Below, piece after piece: positions 15,898 through 28,016 of a stretch of DNA of 30,690 nt (position 1 is the first letter of the stretch; every line of letters starts with the position of its first letter). The notes below the pieces were generated by a model. The model did not search any database. It was not told where the DNA came from and worked only from the letters and a program-made list of their open reading frames with translations. The position numbers and the translations under genes are program-made. Source of the DNA: an uncultured Austwickia sp. (GTDB lineage Bacteria; Actinomycetota; Actinomycetes; Actinomycetales; Dermatophilaceae); contig CAKUSI010000009.1 in the NCBI GenBank assembly GCA_934678955.1, forward strand, positions 1-30,690, written 5' to 3'.

Positions 15898-16519
15898 ATT
15901 GAGTGCTACCTCTCTCCCACAATTTCTCCCACGATTGCTATCGCACCCTAGCCTCACCCCGCGCCGTCCGTGGTGGCATGACGGCGATTGCGCTGATAAG
16001 AGGCGGCCATCGCGTATACACGTCAGGGCGAATAAGAGCGTGCTCGCATTCTAACTTCATGACCCGGTTGGTCCGCCACTCGACCGGCCACAAGAGTTGA
16101 AAAGTTCATACGCAATCATCGTGCGAGTCCAGAAGGGTGCCTTGAGGCTCGCGGAATCGGGACCGAACGACAGCAAGCGAAACGGGCAGCTCTCCGTCAT
16201 TGCGCGACCCGACCCAATCTCCTTGAAACGCAGCGCGGCCGACGAACATAGCACGTCATACCTCCCTCGGGCGCCACCGAGGCCAGGGGCTCTACGTGGT
16301 CCTGCAGCGCAGACGGCTTTCGCTCGCGGGCCCGTAGCGCCTGATCCCGCCCGATCCGCGGGTCGGCGTGTCACCGCTGACAACGAGGCGCATAATCGCC
16401 ACGCATGCCCTGACGGGGTCGTCTGCGGAAGGTGGACGCGTGCCGCCCAGTGAAAGGCTGTAGCGGAATTCTCCGAGCGTACGATCCGGTAGGAATCGGA
16501 CGGGCCTGTGGGAAGTGGC
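15898..16519. other. Gene-poor region of lower GC upstream of lsr2
   Basis: This 622-base region has no gene I can support. Hand counts give about 57% G+C at 15901-15960 and 16021-16080, and 53% at 16081-16140, against about 78% in a sample coding line (18001-18060). It contains the lsr2 promoter. A weak TAGGGT box may serve lsr2 on the minus strand about 50 bases before the start codon. A minus-strand 47-codon open frame (16106-16249) has gggagg eleven bases before its ATG but resembles nothing known. A plus-strand TTG-started frame of 118 codons (16097-16453) lacks a ribosome site and protein-like composition. No tRNA or insertion sequence ends were seen. Confidence 0.6.
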
Positions 16520-16738
16520 TCAGGACCGGGCGCCGGAGTCCATTCCGGTGGAGGAACCGGAAGAGGCCTGCCGACGGGCGCCTTCGTCGCTTTCCTCGGC
16601 GTGCGCGGCCAGCCACTGAGAGTGGGCGAGCCGCTCATTACGGTCACCCTCGAGCAGCGCGCGCATGATCCGGTAAAACAGATAGCCAATCCCGACCGAC
16701 GGGGCCAGCGCCAAGACGATCGGCACGATCGAATCCAT
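16520..16738 (-). CDS. Small single-pass membrane protein
   Basis: This 72-residue protein has one N-terminal hydrophobic helix (IVPIVLALAPSVGIGYLFYRIM, about residues 4-25). A charged cytoplasmic tail follows (LLEGDRNERLAHSQWLAAHAEE). A good ribosome site (gaagagga) precedes ATG 16738. I recall similar short APSVGxGxLFY proteins near lsr2/lysS in other Micrococcales, but the function is unknown. It may be transcribed towards lsr2, although more than 600 bases separate them. Confidence 0.7.
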   Translation of the reverse strand: MDSIVPIVLALAPSVGIGYLFYRIMRALLEGDRNERLAHSQWLAAHAEESDEGARRQASSGSSTGMDSGARS

Positions 16739-16770
16739 GATTCCTCTTCCAGGTGTCGGCGAAGCCGCAG

Positions 16771-16818
16771 CGTCAATCGCTATCCGCACCGTAGCGATTG
16801 GCGTCATGGCGATTGACG
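16771..16818. promoter_or_regulatory. Inverted repeat, possible operator
   Basis: The 10-mer cgtcaatcgc (16771-16780) recurs as its exact reverse complement gcgattgacg (16809-16818). A third, slightly altered copy, gcgattggcg, lies between them at 16794-16803. The cluster is 30-80 bases upstream of the small membrane protein's start, the right place for a repressor or activator site. The regulator is unknown. Confidence 0.5.
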
Positions 16819-16907
16819 ACGCCAGGGCCGAGCGCCCGTGGGCGCCGACCCGCCGGCGGGTCCGCGACGGACGACAATGGGCTCTACCCACCATACGCTC
16901 AACCGTC

Positions 16908-16924
16908 GCCGGGCATTCCCCGGC
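16908..16924 (-). terminator. Possible terminator of the ftsH-fol operon
   Basis: A short hairpin (gccggg / cccggc with a 5-base loop) lies 20 bases past the DUF3180 stop in the minus direction. There is no U-tract, and the stem is only 6 bp. Nearby, gacccgccggcgggtc is palindromic without a loop. The operon end is expected here, but the site is uncertain. Confidence 0.35.
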
Positions 16925-16943
16925 AACACCGACCCCGACGTGG

Positions 16944-17498
16944 TCAGGGGGTCCAGGTCCCGGGAGCGACACGCGTCGCGGCCCGATCCACACGGCCGTC
17001 GTCGCCGGTCTCGTCCATCGGCGGGTCCTCGCGCCAGTCGGGACGATCGGGCGGGGGATCGAGCCGGCACCACGACTGGACGAGCATCCCGATCAGGACG
17101 AGGAGCCCTCCGGCGAGCGCGTACGCGAGCGACCAGCCCAGTCCCCGCGCGAACCCGCTCGCGCTGCCCTCCCCCGCGAGCACGAGTCCGAGCGCCAGAT
17201 AGCTGCCCGCCACGATCGCCCCCGCCAGCGCAGCCGCCCGGGCCAGGATCAGGGTGCGGAACGCGCGGATCGGATCCAGCCCCCGCTCCAACCGGCCGGC
17301 GCGCCACCGACGGATCGGCCACGCGGCGACCAGCAGCCCCGCGCCGACCGCGATGATGAGCGCGAGCCCCGGCCAGGACGGAACCGGCAGGCGTCCGAAT
17401 TGGTCCGTCACGAGCCGCTGGGCGAGAAATCCCAGCACGAACGCGACCGCGAAGAACGCGGCCACGGTGCGGGCGCGCAGTCCCGACTCGTCGTTCAC
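16944..17498 (-). CDS. DUF3180 membrane protein
   Basis: This 184-residue protein has four predicted membrane helices (around residues 10-25, 40-58, 80-102 and 112-135). A hydrophilic, Asp/Pro-rich tail follows. Size, helices and position directly after folK match the DUF3180 family, found in actinomycetes in this very spot (Rv3605c in M. tuberculosis, by my recollection). The function is unknown. The GTG at 17498 overlaps the folBK stop by 4 bases, so it is the last gene of the folate operon. The ORF stays open upstream only because it shadows folBK. Confidence 0.85.
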   Translation of the reverse strand: MNDESGLRARTVAAFFAVAFVLGFLAQRLVTDQFGRLPVPSWPGLALIIAVGAGLLVAAWPIRRWRAGRLERGLDPIRAFRTLILARAAALAGAIVAGSYLALGLVLAGEGSASGFARGLGWSLAYALAGGLLVLIGMLVQSWCRLDPPPDRPDWREDPPMDETGDDGRVDRAATRVAPGTWTP

Positions 17499-18442
17499 TG
17501 CGGGGCCACCATCACCAGCTCGTGGACGAAAGCCGGCCAATCCGGCCCGGGTCGCACGGTCGCGAGGTCGGCCTGGGGCAGTTCGTCGATCAGATCGCGT
17601 ACGCGCAGGCCCACGTCGTCGGCGAGCGTCCGGTCCTTGACCGCCGTCCCGCGCGGCAGCCGCGCGTCGGGGTCGACCGCCAACCACGGGGCGAGGACGA
17701 AGGCACGCTCGACGGCCCGCGGGTGCGGCAGTGTGAGCCGCTCGTCGTCGAAGCGAGCCTCGCCGAGGATCGGGTCGTAATAGCGGATCAGGTCGAGATC
17801 CAGGGTCCGTGGCCCCCACCGCACGTCCCGGCGACGGCCGTGCAGGTCCTCGATCCCGTGCAAGGCGACGAGCAGGCTGTGCGGCGTCAGCCGCGTCGTG
17901 GCCAGCAGGACTGCGTTGTGAAAGATCGGCTGGTCCGGTGGGCCCCCGACGGGGTCGGTCTTGTACAACGGGCTGAGCGCCCGAAGTCGGACGCCCTCGA
18001 GGCGGGCCAGCTGCCGCACGGCGTCCGCGAGCCTCCGCTCGGGCCAGGAGAGGTTGGCTCCCATCCCGATCACCACCTGGGCGGCGCGCTCCCGCCGCAC
18101 CTCGACCTCGACGTCACCGCACGGGACCCCCACCGGAGCCTCCGGTTTGTGCAGCGTGACGCGCACCGCCTCGACGTGCGGCTCCTGCAGGCAGACCCGG
18201 GCGATCCGCTCGGCGAGGTTCTCCAGCAGGTCGACGCTCTGCCCGGTGAGCGTGCGGTGCGCCTGGGCGGCGATCGTCGCGTAGTTGACGGTGTCGGCCA
18301 GCCTGTCCGAGGCGCCCGCGCCCGAGAGATCCGCCTCCAGGTCCAGGTCGACTATGAACGGCTGAGGGGTGACCTTCTCCTCCGCCAGGACACCGTGGCG
18401 CGCGCGAGCGGTCACGGCGCGCAGGCTGATCCGGTCGCTCAC
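17495..18442 (-). CDS. folBK: Bifunctional dihydroneopterin aldolase / HPPK
   Basis: This 315-residue fusion performs two successive folate steps. The N-terminal FolB domain (1 to about 118) converts dihydroneopterin to 6-hydroxymethyl-dihydropterin. The FolK domain (from about 121) pyrophosphorylates it. FolB is recognised by VNYATIAAQAH and LLENLAERIA, with active-site Glu/Lys neighbourhoods preserved. FolK is recognised by VVIGMGANLSWPERRL near 122 and by WGPRTLDLDLI near 209, the Mg-binding loop. In M. tuberculosis these are two genes; fused forms are common in Micrococcales. The GTG at 18442 overlaps the folP stop by 4 bases. Confidence 0.95.
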   Translation of the reverse strand: MSDRISLRAVTARARHGVLAEEKVTPQPFIVDLDLEADLSGAGASDRLADTVNYATIAAQAHRTLTGQSVDLLENLAERIARVCLQEPHVEAVRVTLHKPEAPVGVPCGDVEVEVRRERAAQVVIGMGANLSWPERRLADAVRQLARLEGVRLRALSPLYKTDPVGGPPDQPIFHNAVLLATTRLTPHSLLVALHGIEDLHGRRRDVRWGPRTLDLDLIRYYDPILGEARFDDERLTLPHPRAVERAFVLAPWLAVDPDARLPRGTAVKDRTLADDVGLRVRDLIDELPQADLATVRPGPDWPAFVHELVMVAPQ

Positions 18443-19443
18443 CGCAACTCCCGCCGCAGCGTGGGGTCGTTCGGCGACGTCGGGCGAGGCGGTGGCGCCA
18501 CAAGCGTCGCGTCGTAGGCGCGCCCCGCCCGCGCGGCACCCAGGGTCGCCGCCACCACCCTGGCCGCGACCACGGACGACGGCACGTCGTGGACGCGCAC
18601 GCCCCAGGCGCCGGCGAGCGCGCAGAGCGCGGTGACCGTCGCGGTGGCCACGTCGCGGCTGGCAGGCGGGGCGTCCTCCGGTATGAAGTGCCCCAGGGTC
18701 TCCGGCGCGCCGATCCCGGGCCACGCCGGCGGGGTGGCCATCGGGCCGAGGAACATCTTGCGAGAGACGCCCATCAGCACAGGGAACCCCATCGCGACGA
18801 ACACGTCCAGGTGAGCGAGGATCTGCCAGTTGTGGGCCGCGGTCTTGGCGAAGCCGATCCCGGGGTCGAGGATCAGGTCCCGCTCGGCGATCCCCGCCGC
18901 CAGCGCCGCGTCCACCCGGGCGGACAGCTCGTCGCGGACATCAGCGACGACGTCGCCGTAGGTGGCCAGGTCCGCCATGACCCCGCCGTGACCGCGCCAG
19001 TGCATCAGCATGAACGGCGCTCGCCGCTCCGCGACGACGCGGAGCATGTCCGGGTCGGCGAGCCCGCCGCTGACGTCGTTGATGTAGTGCGCTCCCGCAT
19101 CCAGCGCCGCGGACGCCACCCGTGCGCGCATCGTGTCCACGCTGACCGGAACGCCCGAGGCGGCGAGGGCCCGGACGACGGGAATCACACGGGCCAGTTC
19201 CTCGTCCTCGCCGGGGCGATCCGAGCCCGGTCGGCTGGACTCGCCGCCGACATCGACGATCGCCGCGCCCTGCTCGACCATCCGGCGGCCGTGGGCGACC
19301 GCGACGCCGGGGTCGAGGAAGCGGCCGCCGTCGCTGAACGAGTCCGGGGTGACGTTGAGGATGCCCATCACGACGAGGGGCGGGGGCGCGTCACTCACAC
19401 GCGCGGCGGTGCCGGGGTCCGGCGGGTTCGGGGTGATCGACAT
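18439..19443 (-). CDS. folP: Dihydropteroate synthase
   Basis: This 334-residue TIM-barrel enzyme joins p-aminobenzoate to the pterin pyrophosphate and is the target of sulfonamides. Signature 1, ILNVTPDSFSDGG, is at 28-40 and signature 2, DVGGESSRPG, is near 64-73. The phosphate-binding segment DPGIGFAKT and the late GVSRKMFLG loop are present. ATG 19443 follows gaggaag and leaves a 7-base gap after folE. The 27-residue N-terminal leader before the barrel is Pro-rich and ordinary. A somewhat long loop after GPMATPPAWPG does not disturb the catalytic motifs. Confidence 0.96.
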   Translation of the reverse strand: MSITPNPPDPGTAARVSDAPPPLVVMGILNVTPDSFSDGGRFLDPGVAVAHGRRMVEQGAAIVDVGGESSRPGSDRPGEDEELARVIPVVRALAASGVPVSVDTMRARVASAALDAGAHYINDVSGGLADPDMLRVVAERRAPFMLMHWRGHGGVMADLATYGDVVADVRDELSARVDAALAAGIAERDLILDPGIGFAKTAAHNWQILAHLDVFVAMGFPVLMGVSRKMFLGPMATPPAWPGIGAPETLGHFIPEDAPPASRDVATATVTALCALAGAWGVRVHDVPSSVVAARVVAATLGAARAGRAYDATLVAPPPRPTSPNDPTLRRELR

Positions 19444-19450
19444 GGCTTCC

Positions 19451-20107
19451 TCACCGATTCGCGTGCAGGACGAGGCTCATGGCCTCGGCGCGCGTGGCCG
19501 GATCCCGCAGGGCGCCGCGCACCGCGGAGGTCGTCGTTCGCGAACCGGGCATTTTGACCCCCCGCATGGACATGCACAGGTGCTCGGCCTCGACCACCAC
19601 GACGGCGCCCCGTGCCTGCAGGTGCGTCACGAGCGCGTCGGCGATCTGCGCCGTGAGACGTTCCTGCACCTGCAGGCGCCTCGCGTAGCAGTCGACCAGC
19701 CGGGCGAGCTTTGACAGGCCGGTGACCAGGCCCCCGCGGGCCGGGATGTATCCGACGTGCGCCACCCCGTGGAAGGGCAGCAGGTGGTGCTCGCACAGGC
19801 TGTAGACCGCGATGTCGCGGACCAACACCATCTCGTCGTGGTCGATCTGGAAGCGTCGGGCCAGGATCTCGGCCGGGTCCTGGCCCATCCCGGCCAGCAT
19901 CTCGCCGTAGGCCCGGGCCACCCGCCCCGGCGTGTCCTGCAGGCCGTCCCGGTCGGGGTCCTCCCCGACGGCCAGGAGCAGTTCGCGGACGGCGGCCTGG
20001 GCTCGCGGAACGTCGACCGCGCCCAGAACATCACCGCGTGCCAGCTCCAGCGCACCCTCCGCTGACCGTTGCGCCGCTGACTGCTCCGACCCTGCCCCGG
20101 GCTCCAT
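19451..20107 (-). CDS. folE: GTP cyclohydrolase I
   Basis: This 218-residue enzyme catalyses the first step of folate synthesis, GTP to dihydroneopterin triphosphate. The zinc site is visible as [10 protein letters not shown] (Cys105, His108, with catalytic His107) and EHLCMSMRG (Cys178). It is the classical zinc-dependent type IA, not the zinc-sparing IB form. ATG 20107 lies 4 bases after the ftsH stop. A TTG at 20122 would overlap ftsH and reproduce E. coli-like numbering, so the start is uncertain by five codons. The neighbours folP and folBK complete the branch. Confidence 0.96.
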   Translation of the reverse strand: MEPGAGSEQSAAQRSAEGALELARGDVLGAVDVPRAQAAVRELLLAVGEDPDRDGLQDTPGRVARAYGEMLAGMGQDPAEILARRFQIDHDEMVLVRDIAVYSLCEHHLLPFHGVAHVGYIPARGGLVTGLSKLARLVDCYARRLQVQERLTAQIADALVTHLQARGAVVVVEAEHLCMSMRGVKMPGSRTTTSAVRGALRDPATRAEAMSLVLHANR

Positions 20108-20111
20108 CGAC

Positions 20112-22127
<2,016 letters not shown>

Positions 22128-22388
22128 TGTCACGGGGCTGGGCGCCCCGGTCCTCCTGCTTCTCGACGGTCGGCGACGATCGGCCAGGTCGTCTCCTCGG
22201 CCGTCACGACGGTACACGAGCCCGACCGGGCCATCACTTAGGGCAAACGCCAGGTGGCGCCGCCGTGTTCCTGCGGAAGTCGCGCTCGCCTCGGTCGTCG
22301 GCGTCGGCGACCGTACGTGGGGCAAGGCCGGTTTCACCGGCTAGGATCGGGGCTGCCGCCGCCGCCCACTGTGACAAGGGTCTCCCCT
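22128..22388. promoter_or_regulatory. Divergent promoter region ftsH / mrp
   Basis: This 261-base gap separates two divergent operons. It contains a 6-bp inverted repeat gccggt/accggc with a 3-base loop at 22327-22341. A TAGGAT hexamer immediately follows at 22342-22347 and could be an mrp -10 box. On the minus strand a TACCGT box near 22215 could serve ftsH. Neither has a clear -35. An aaggg ribosome site at 22376-22380 precedes the mrpA GTG. Confidence 0.45.
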
Positions 22389-25319
22389 GTGATCTTCCTG
22401 CTCTGCCTGCACATCGTCGCGGCGATCTGCGCTCCGCTGGCCGTGCAACGGTGGGGCCGGCGGACATTCTGGGCGCTCGCGGTGCCGCCCGCGGCGACGG
22501 CGGTGTGGGCGCTGGCGCACACCCCGGTGGCCGACGGCGGGGCACCCTCCCACGAGGTGTTGCCCTGGGTGCCGGTGCTCGGCCTGGACCTGGCCTTCCG
22601 GCTGGACGGGCTCTCCTGGCTGATGTCCCTGGTCGTCGGGGGGATCGGCGCGCTCGTGCTGATCTACTGCGCGGGCTACTTCAAGGACTCCGAGGAGGGC
22701 CTGGGCCGCTTCGCGGGCTGTCTCGTCGGCTTCGCCGGAGCGATGCTCGGCCTCGTCACGAGCGACGACCTGCTCCTTCTCTATGTCTTCTGGGAGATCA
22801 CGACCGTCCTTTCCTACCTGCTGATCGGGCACGCCGAACGCAGCAGGGCCAGTCGGGCGGCCGCGACCCAGGCCCTGGTCGTCACCGCGTTCGGCGGGCT
22901 CGCCATGCTCGCCGGAATCGTGATCATCGGGCAGCGCGCCGGGACCTACCGGTTGTCCGAGATCGTGTCCGCCCCGCTGCCGACCGACGATCTGCTCGTC
23001 GGCGTCGCGGCGTTGCTGCTCCTGCTGGGCGCGTTCACCAAGTCCGCCCTGATCCCGTTCCACTTCTGGCTGCCCGGCGCGATGGCCGCCCCGACCCCCG
23101 TGAGCGCATACCTGCACGCCGCCGCCATGGTGAAAGCGGGCATCTACATCGTGGCCCGCCTGGCCCCCGCGTTCGCCGAGCTGCCGACCTGGCGGTTCAG
23201 CGTGCTCGTGGCCGGCGGCCTCACCATGCTGCTCGGGGCCTACCGCGCGTTGCGCCAGCACGACCTCAAGCTGCTCCTCGCCTTCGGCACGGTGAGCCAG
23301 CTCGGATTCCTCGTCGTGCTGCTCGGCACCGGCACGCGGCAGGCGGCCCTCGCCGGGCTCACCATGCTCGCCGCCCACGCCCTCTACAAGGGATGCCTCT
23401 TCCTCACGGTCGGGGCCATCGACCACGCCACTGGCACCCGGGATCTGCGCCAGCTCAGCGGGATCCGCGCGCGTATGCCGGTCCTGGCCGTCGCCGCGAC
23501 GCTCGCGGCGGCGTCGATGGCCGGGCTGCCGCCCCTGCTGGGTTTCGTCGGCAAAGAGGCGGTGTATGCCACCTACCTCGGCTCGGAGGCGCCCTGGTCC
23601 ACCGCGGTGTTGGCCGTGCTGGTCACGGGGTCGGCCCTCACGGTGGCCTACAGCGCGCGGTTCGTCTGGGGCGCGTTCCGCACCCAGGAGGATCACGAGC
23701 CCACGGGAGTCCACGCTCCCGGCCCCATCCTCGTCGGCGTCCCCGCTCTGCTCTCGGCCGCCGGACTCGTGGCCGGCTTCACCTCGCTGACCATCGAGCC
23801 CTTCCTGGGTCGCTACGCGGACGCCCTGCGTCCGGACGGCCCCGCCGTGCACCTCGGCCTGTGGCACGGGTTCGGCATCCCCCTCGCGCTGTCGGCGCTG
23901 ACCATCGCCCTCGGAGCGGTGCTGACCCTGCGCCGCCGGGCGGTCAACGCGGTCCAGGCCCGCATCGCCACCGCACACGGCTCGATCGGCGCCGACGACG
24001 CCTACCGGCGGTTGATCTCCCGCCTCGACCGAGACTCCGTGCGGATCACCAGCGTGCTCCAGCGCGGCTCGCTGCCCCTGTCGCTGGCGCTGATCCTCGG
24101 CGTGTTCGTCGTCCTGGTGGGCGGCTCGCTGCTCATCACCGGCGCGCGGCCCGGCGAGGTGCGCCTCGCCGACAGCTCCGCCCAGCTGGCCGCCGTGCTG
24201 CTCACCTGCTACGCGGCCGTCGCGGCCGTCCGCAGCCGCCGCCGGTTCCGGGCGGTGTTCCTCGTGGGGGCGACGGGGTATGGCTGCGCGGTCCTGTTCC
24301 TCTTCTTCGGCGCGCCCGACCTCGCGCTCACCCAGGCCCTGGCCGAGTCGCTGTCCCTGCTCGTGTTCGTCCTCGTGCTGCGGCGCCTGCCGTCCCGGTT
24401 CGATGACGAGGGCGCCCAGCGCCGCATGATCCGGCTGTGCTTCGGGGTCGCCTGCGGGCTCCTCGTGACCGTCCTCGCCCTGGTGCTGCCCGGCGCCCGG
24501 TCCGGCCCTCCCGCCTCGGCGGGGATGGCCGAGGCGGCCGTGGCGTTCGGGGGCGGCAACAACATCGTCAACGTGATCCTGGTCGACATCCGCGCCTGGG
24601 ACACGATGGGCGAGCTGTCGGTCGTCATCGCGGCCGCCACCGGCATCGGTGCCTTGATCTTCCTCGACGAGAAGGCGCTGGACCGAGGCCGACACATGTT
24701 CGCCAAGGTGCGCGAGCGCCGTCGCCACTGGGGCACCACGCCGACGCCCGCGACGGCCGGCCGGTGGATCGCCGAGACCACCATGCGCCCGCGGCAGCGC
24801 TCGCTGATCCTCGAGGTCGTCGTCCGGCTGATCTTCCACAGCGTGCTCGTGTGGTCGGTGTTCCTGCTGTTCACCGGGCACAACGCGCCGGGCGGCGGGT
24901 TCGCCGCGGGGCTCGTCGCCGGCCTCGCCATCGCGATGCGCTACCTCGCCGGTGGCCGCGCCGAGCTCAACGCCGCGCTGCCGGTTCCCCCGGGATACCT
25001 GCTCGGCGCGGGGCTGTTCCTGTCCGCCGGCAACGCCCTGGCCTCGATGATCGCCGGAGGAGCGCCGCTGCAGACCTGGATCTTCGACGTGCCCGTCCCG
25101 CTGCTCGGCGACGTCCACCTCGTCACGTCCGTCTTCTTCGACATCGGCGTCTACCTGGTGGTCATCGGCCTGGTGCTCGACGTGCTGCGCAGCCTCGGCG
25201 GCGGGATCGAGGACCACGGCGAACGCGCCGGCAACCCGGACGACCCGGACGCCCCCAGCCCGGCGCCGGAGCTCCCGTCGACCCTCTCGGCCGGCGAGCA
25301 CGCGGAGGTTTCCACGTGA
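22389..25319 (+). CDS. mrpA: Mrp antiporter subunit A with fused MrpB domain
   Basis: This 976-residue protein is the large subunit of the Mrp Na+(or K+)/H+ antiporter, homologous to complex I subunit NuoL. Helix motifs include YVFWEITTVLSYLLIGH with the key Glu, and TKSALIPFHFWLPGAMAAPTPVS followed by LHAAAMVKAG with the key Lys. The C-terminal part (from about 800: RSLILEVVVRLIFHSVLVW to VYLVVIGLVLDVLR) is the MrpB domain, which is a separate gene in Bacillus. GTG 22389 has aaggg eight bases upstream; GTG 22371 is an alternative. The stop overlaps mrpC by 4 bases. Confidence 0.95.
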   Translation: MIFLLCLHIVAAICAPLAVQRWGRRTFWALAVPPAATAVWALAHTPVADGGAPSHEVLPWVPVLGLDLAFRLDGLSWLMSLVVGGIGALVLIYCAGYFKDSEEGLGRFAGCLVGFAGAMLGLVTSDDLLLLYVFWEITTVLSYLLIGHAERSRASRAAATQALVVTAFGGLAMLAGIVIIGQRAGTYRLSEIVSAPLPTDDLLVGVAALLLLLGAFTKSALIPFHFWLPGAMAAPTPVSAYLHAAAMVKAGIYIVARLAPAFAELPTWRFSVLVAGGLTMLLGAYRALRQHDLKLLLAFGTVSQLGFLVVLLGTGTRQAALAGLTMLAAHALYKGCLFLTVGAIDHATGTRDLRQLSGIRARMPVLAVAATLAAASMAGLPPLLGFVGKEAVYATYLGSEAPWSTAVLAVLVTGSALTVAYSARFVWGAFRTQEDHEPTGVHAPGPILVGVPALLSAAGLVAGFTSLTIEPFLGRYADALRPDGPAVHLGLWHGFGIPLALSALTIALGAVLTLRRRAVNAVQARIATAHGSIGADDAYRRLISRLDRDSVRITSVLQRGSLPLSLALILGVFVVLVGGSLLITGARPGEVRLADSSAQLAAVLLTCYAAVAAVRSRRRFRAVFLVGATGYGCAVLFLFFGAPDLALTQALAESLSLLVFVLVLRRLPSRFDDEGAQRRMIRLCFGVACGLLVTVLALVLPGARSGPPASAGMAEAAVAFGGGNNIVNVILVDIRAWDTMGELSVVIAAATGIGALIFLDEKALDRGRHMFAKVRERRRHWGTTPTPATAGRWIAETTMRPRQRSLILEVVVRLIFHSVLVWSVFLLFTGHNAPGGGFAAGLVAGLAIAMRYLAGGRAELNAALPVPPGYLLGAGLFLSAGNALASMIAGGAPLQTWIFDVPVPLLGDVHLVTSVFFDIGVYLVVIGLVLDVLRSLGGGIEDHGERAGNPDDPDAPSPAPELPSTLSAGEHAEVST

Positions 25320-25809
25320 CCGCCAACGTCGCCCTCGCCGTCGTCGCCGGAGTGCTGGTGGGCAGCGGCGTCTACCTGCTCATCGCCCGCGGGATCGTGC
25401 GGGCCTTCCTGGGCGTGCTCCTGATCGGCAACGGCATCAACATGCTCTTCCTGGTCGCGAGCGGCCCGCCCGGGCGGGCGCCGATCGTCGGCGCGATCAC
25501 CTCGGACCAGGCAGAGATGTCCGATCCGCTGCCGCAGGCGCTCGTGCTCACCGCGATCGTGATCACCGTGGCCGTGACCGGCTACGTCATGGCCCTCGCC
25601 TACCGGGCCTGGTCGCTGACCGCCTCCGACCAGATGCTGGTGGACTCCGAGGACGCGCGGCTGCACGACCGCATCGACGAGCAGGGCGAGGAGTCCAGCG
25701 TCGACACGATCTCCGAGCCCGAGGCCGACGACGATGTGCCCCACGAGCACGAGGAGGACGGCGGGGTCCGTACCGGCTCCCATCCCGCCGCCCGCGAGGA
25801 GGAGACGTC

Positions 25810-25813
<4 letters not shown>
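25316..25813 (+). CDS. mrpC: Mrp antiporter subunit C
   Basis: This 165-residue NuoK-like subunit has three helices (about 4-24, 28-48 and 78-100). It includes the LIGNGINMLFLVASG segment and SDPLPQALVLTAIVI, both typical of MrpC. After the last helix there is an unusually long hydrophilic tail of about 60 residues, rich in Glu, Asp and His (DDDVPHEHEEDGG). The GTG at 25316 has ggagg upstream and overlaps the mrpA stop. Confidence 0.95.
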
Positions 25814-27479
<1,666 letters not shown>

Positions 27480-27483
<4 letters not shown>

Positions 27484-28016
27484 CCACCCGGAGGCGGCGC
27501 TGGCCGCGCATGGTGAGGCGTCGGCTGCGCCTCGGTCCGATCCTGTTCCTCACGGTCATCTGGGTGACGCTGTGGAGCGACCTCAGCGTCGGCAACGTGG
27601 TCGCGGGTGTCCTGATCGCCTGCGCGATCCTCGTGGTCTTCCCCCTCCCCCGGGTCTCCTTCGGGCTCCAGCTGCATCCGATCTCGTTCCTCTGGCTGGT
27701 GCTCAGGTTCCAATACGACCTCGTCGTGGCGAGCTTCGAGGTGGCCTACAAGTCGGTCGCGCCCTGGTACACGCCCGTCGGCCGCTTCATCACCGTGCAG
27801 CTGCGCGGCCCCAAGGACCTGACCCGGGTGCTGACCGCCGAGTTCTCCACCCTGGTGCCGGGCTCTCTCGTCGTGGACCTGGACCGGACCACCGGCGAGA
27901 TCATGCTGCACCTCTTCGACGCCCCGACCGACGAGACGGCCGCCGCCGGCATCGCCCGGGTGCACGCCCAGGAGGATCGGATCCTCAAGGCCCTGTCCAG
28001 GCGGGTGGCGACATGA
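27480..28016 (+). CDS. mrpE: Mrp antiporter subunit E
   Basis: This 178-residue membrane subunit has two N-terminal helices (PILFLTVIWVTLWSDLS and VVAGVLIACAILVVFPLP). The cytoplasmic domain ends with LTAEFSTLVPGSLVVDLD and HAQEDRILKAL, family-typical for MnhE. Its N-terminus is Arg-rich (TTRRRRWPRMVRRRLR), consistent with positive-inside topology. The GTG at 27480 overlaps mrpD, and the stop overlaps mrpF. Confidence 0.93.

Noticed and set aside
16106..16249. 47-codon minus-strand frame
   Set aside because: It has a gggagg at eleven bases, but there is no similarity or supporting context, so it is kept only as a remark in the findings and not called as a gene.
16097..16453. 118-codon plus-strand frame in the lower-GC region
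   Set aside because: It has a TTG start without a ribosome site, a composition rich in Arg/Ala/Pro without secondary-structure pattern, and no family resemblance.
16057..16776. 239-codon minus-strand frame overlapping the small membrane protein
   Set aside because: The frame is a shadow of the 72-residue protein, which has the better ribosome site and protein-like hydrophobic pattern.
22341..25301. 986-codon open frame antisense to mrpA
   Set aside because: It is extremely Gln/Gly/Glu/Arg-rich, as expected for the reverse complement of a Leu/Ala/Val membrane protein gene.
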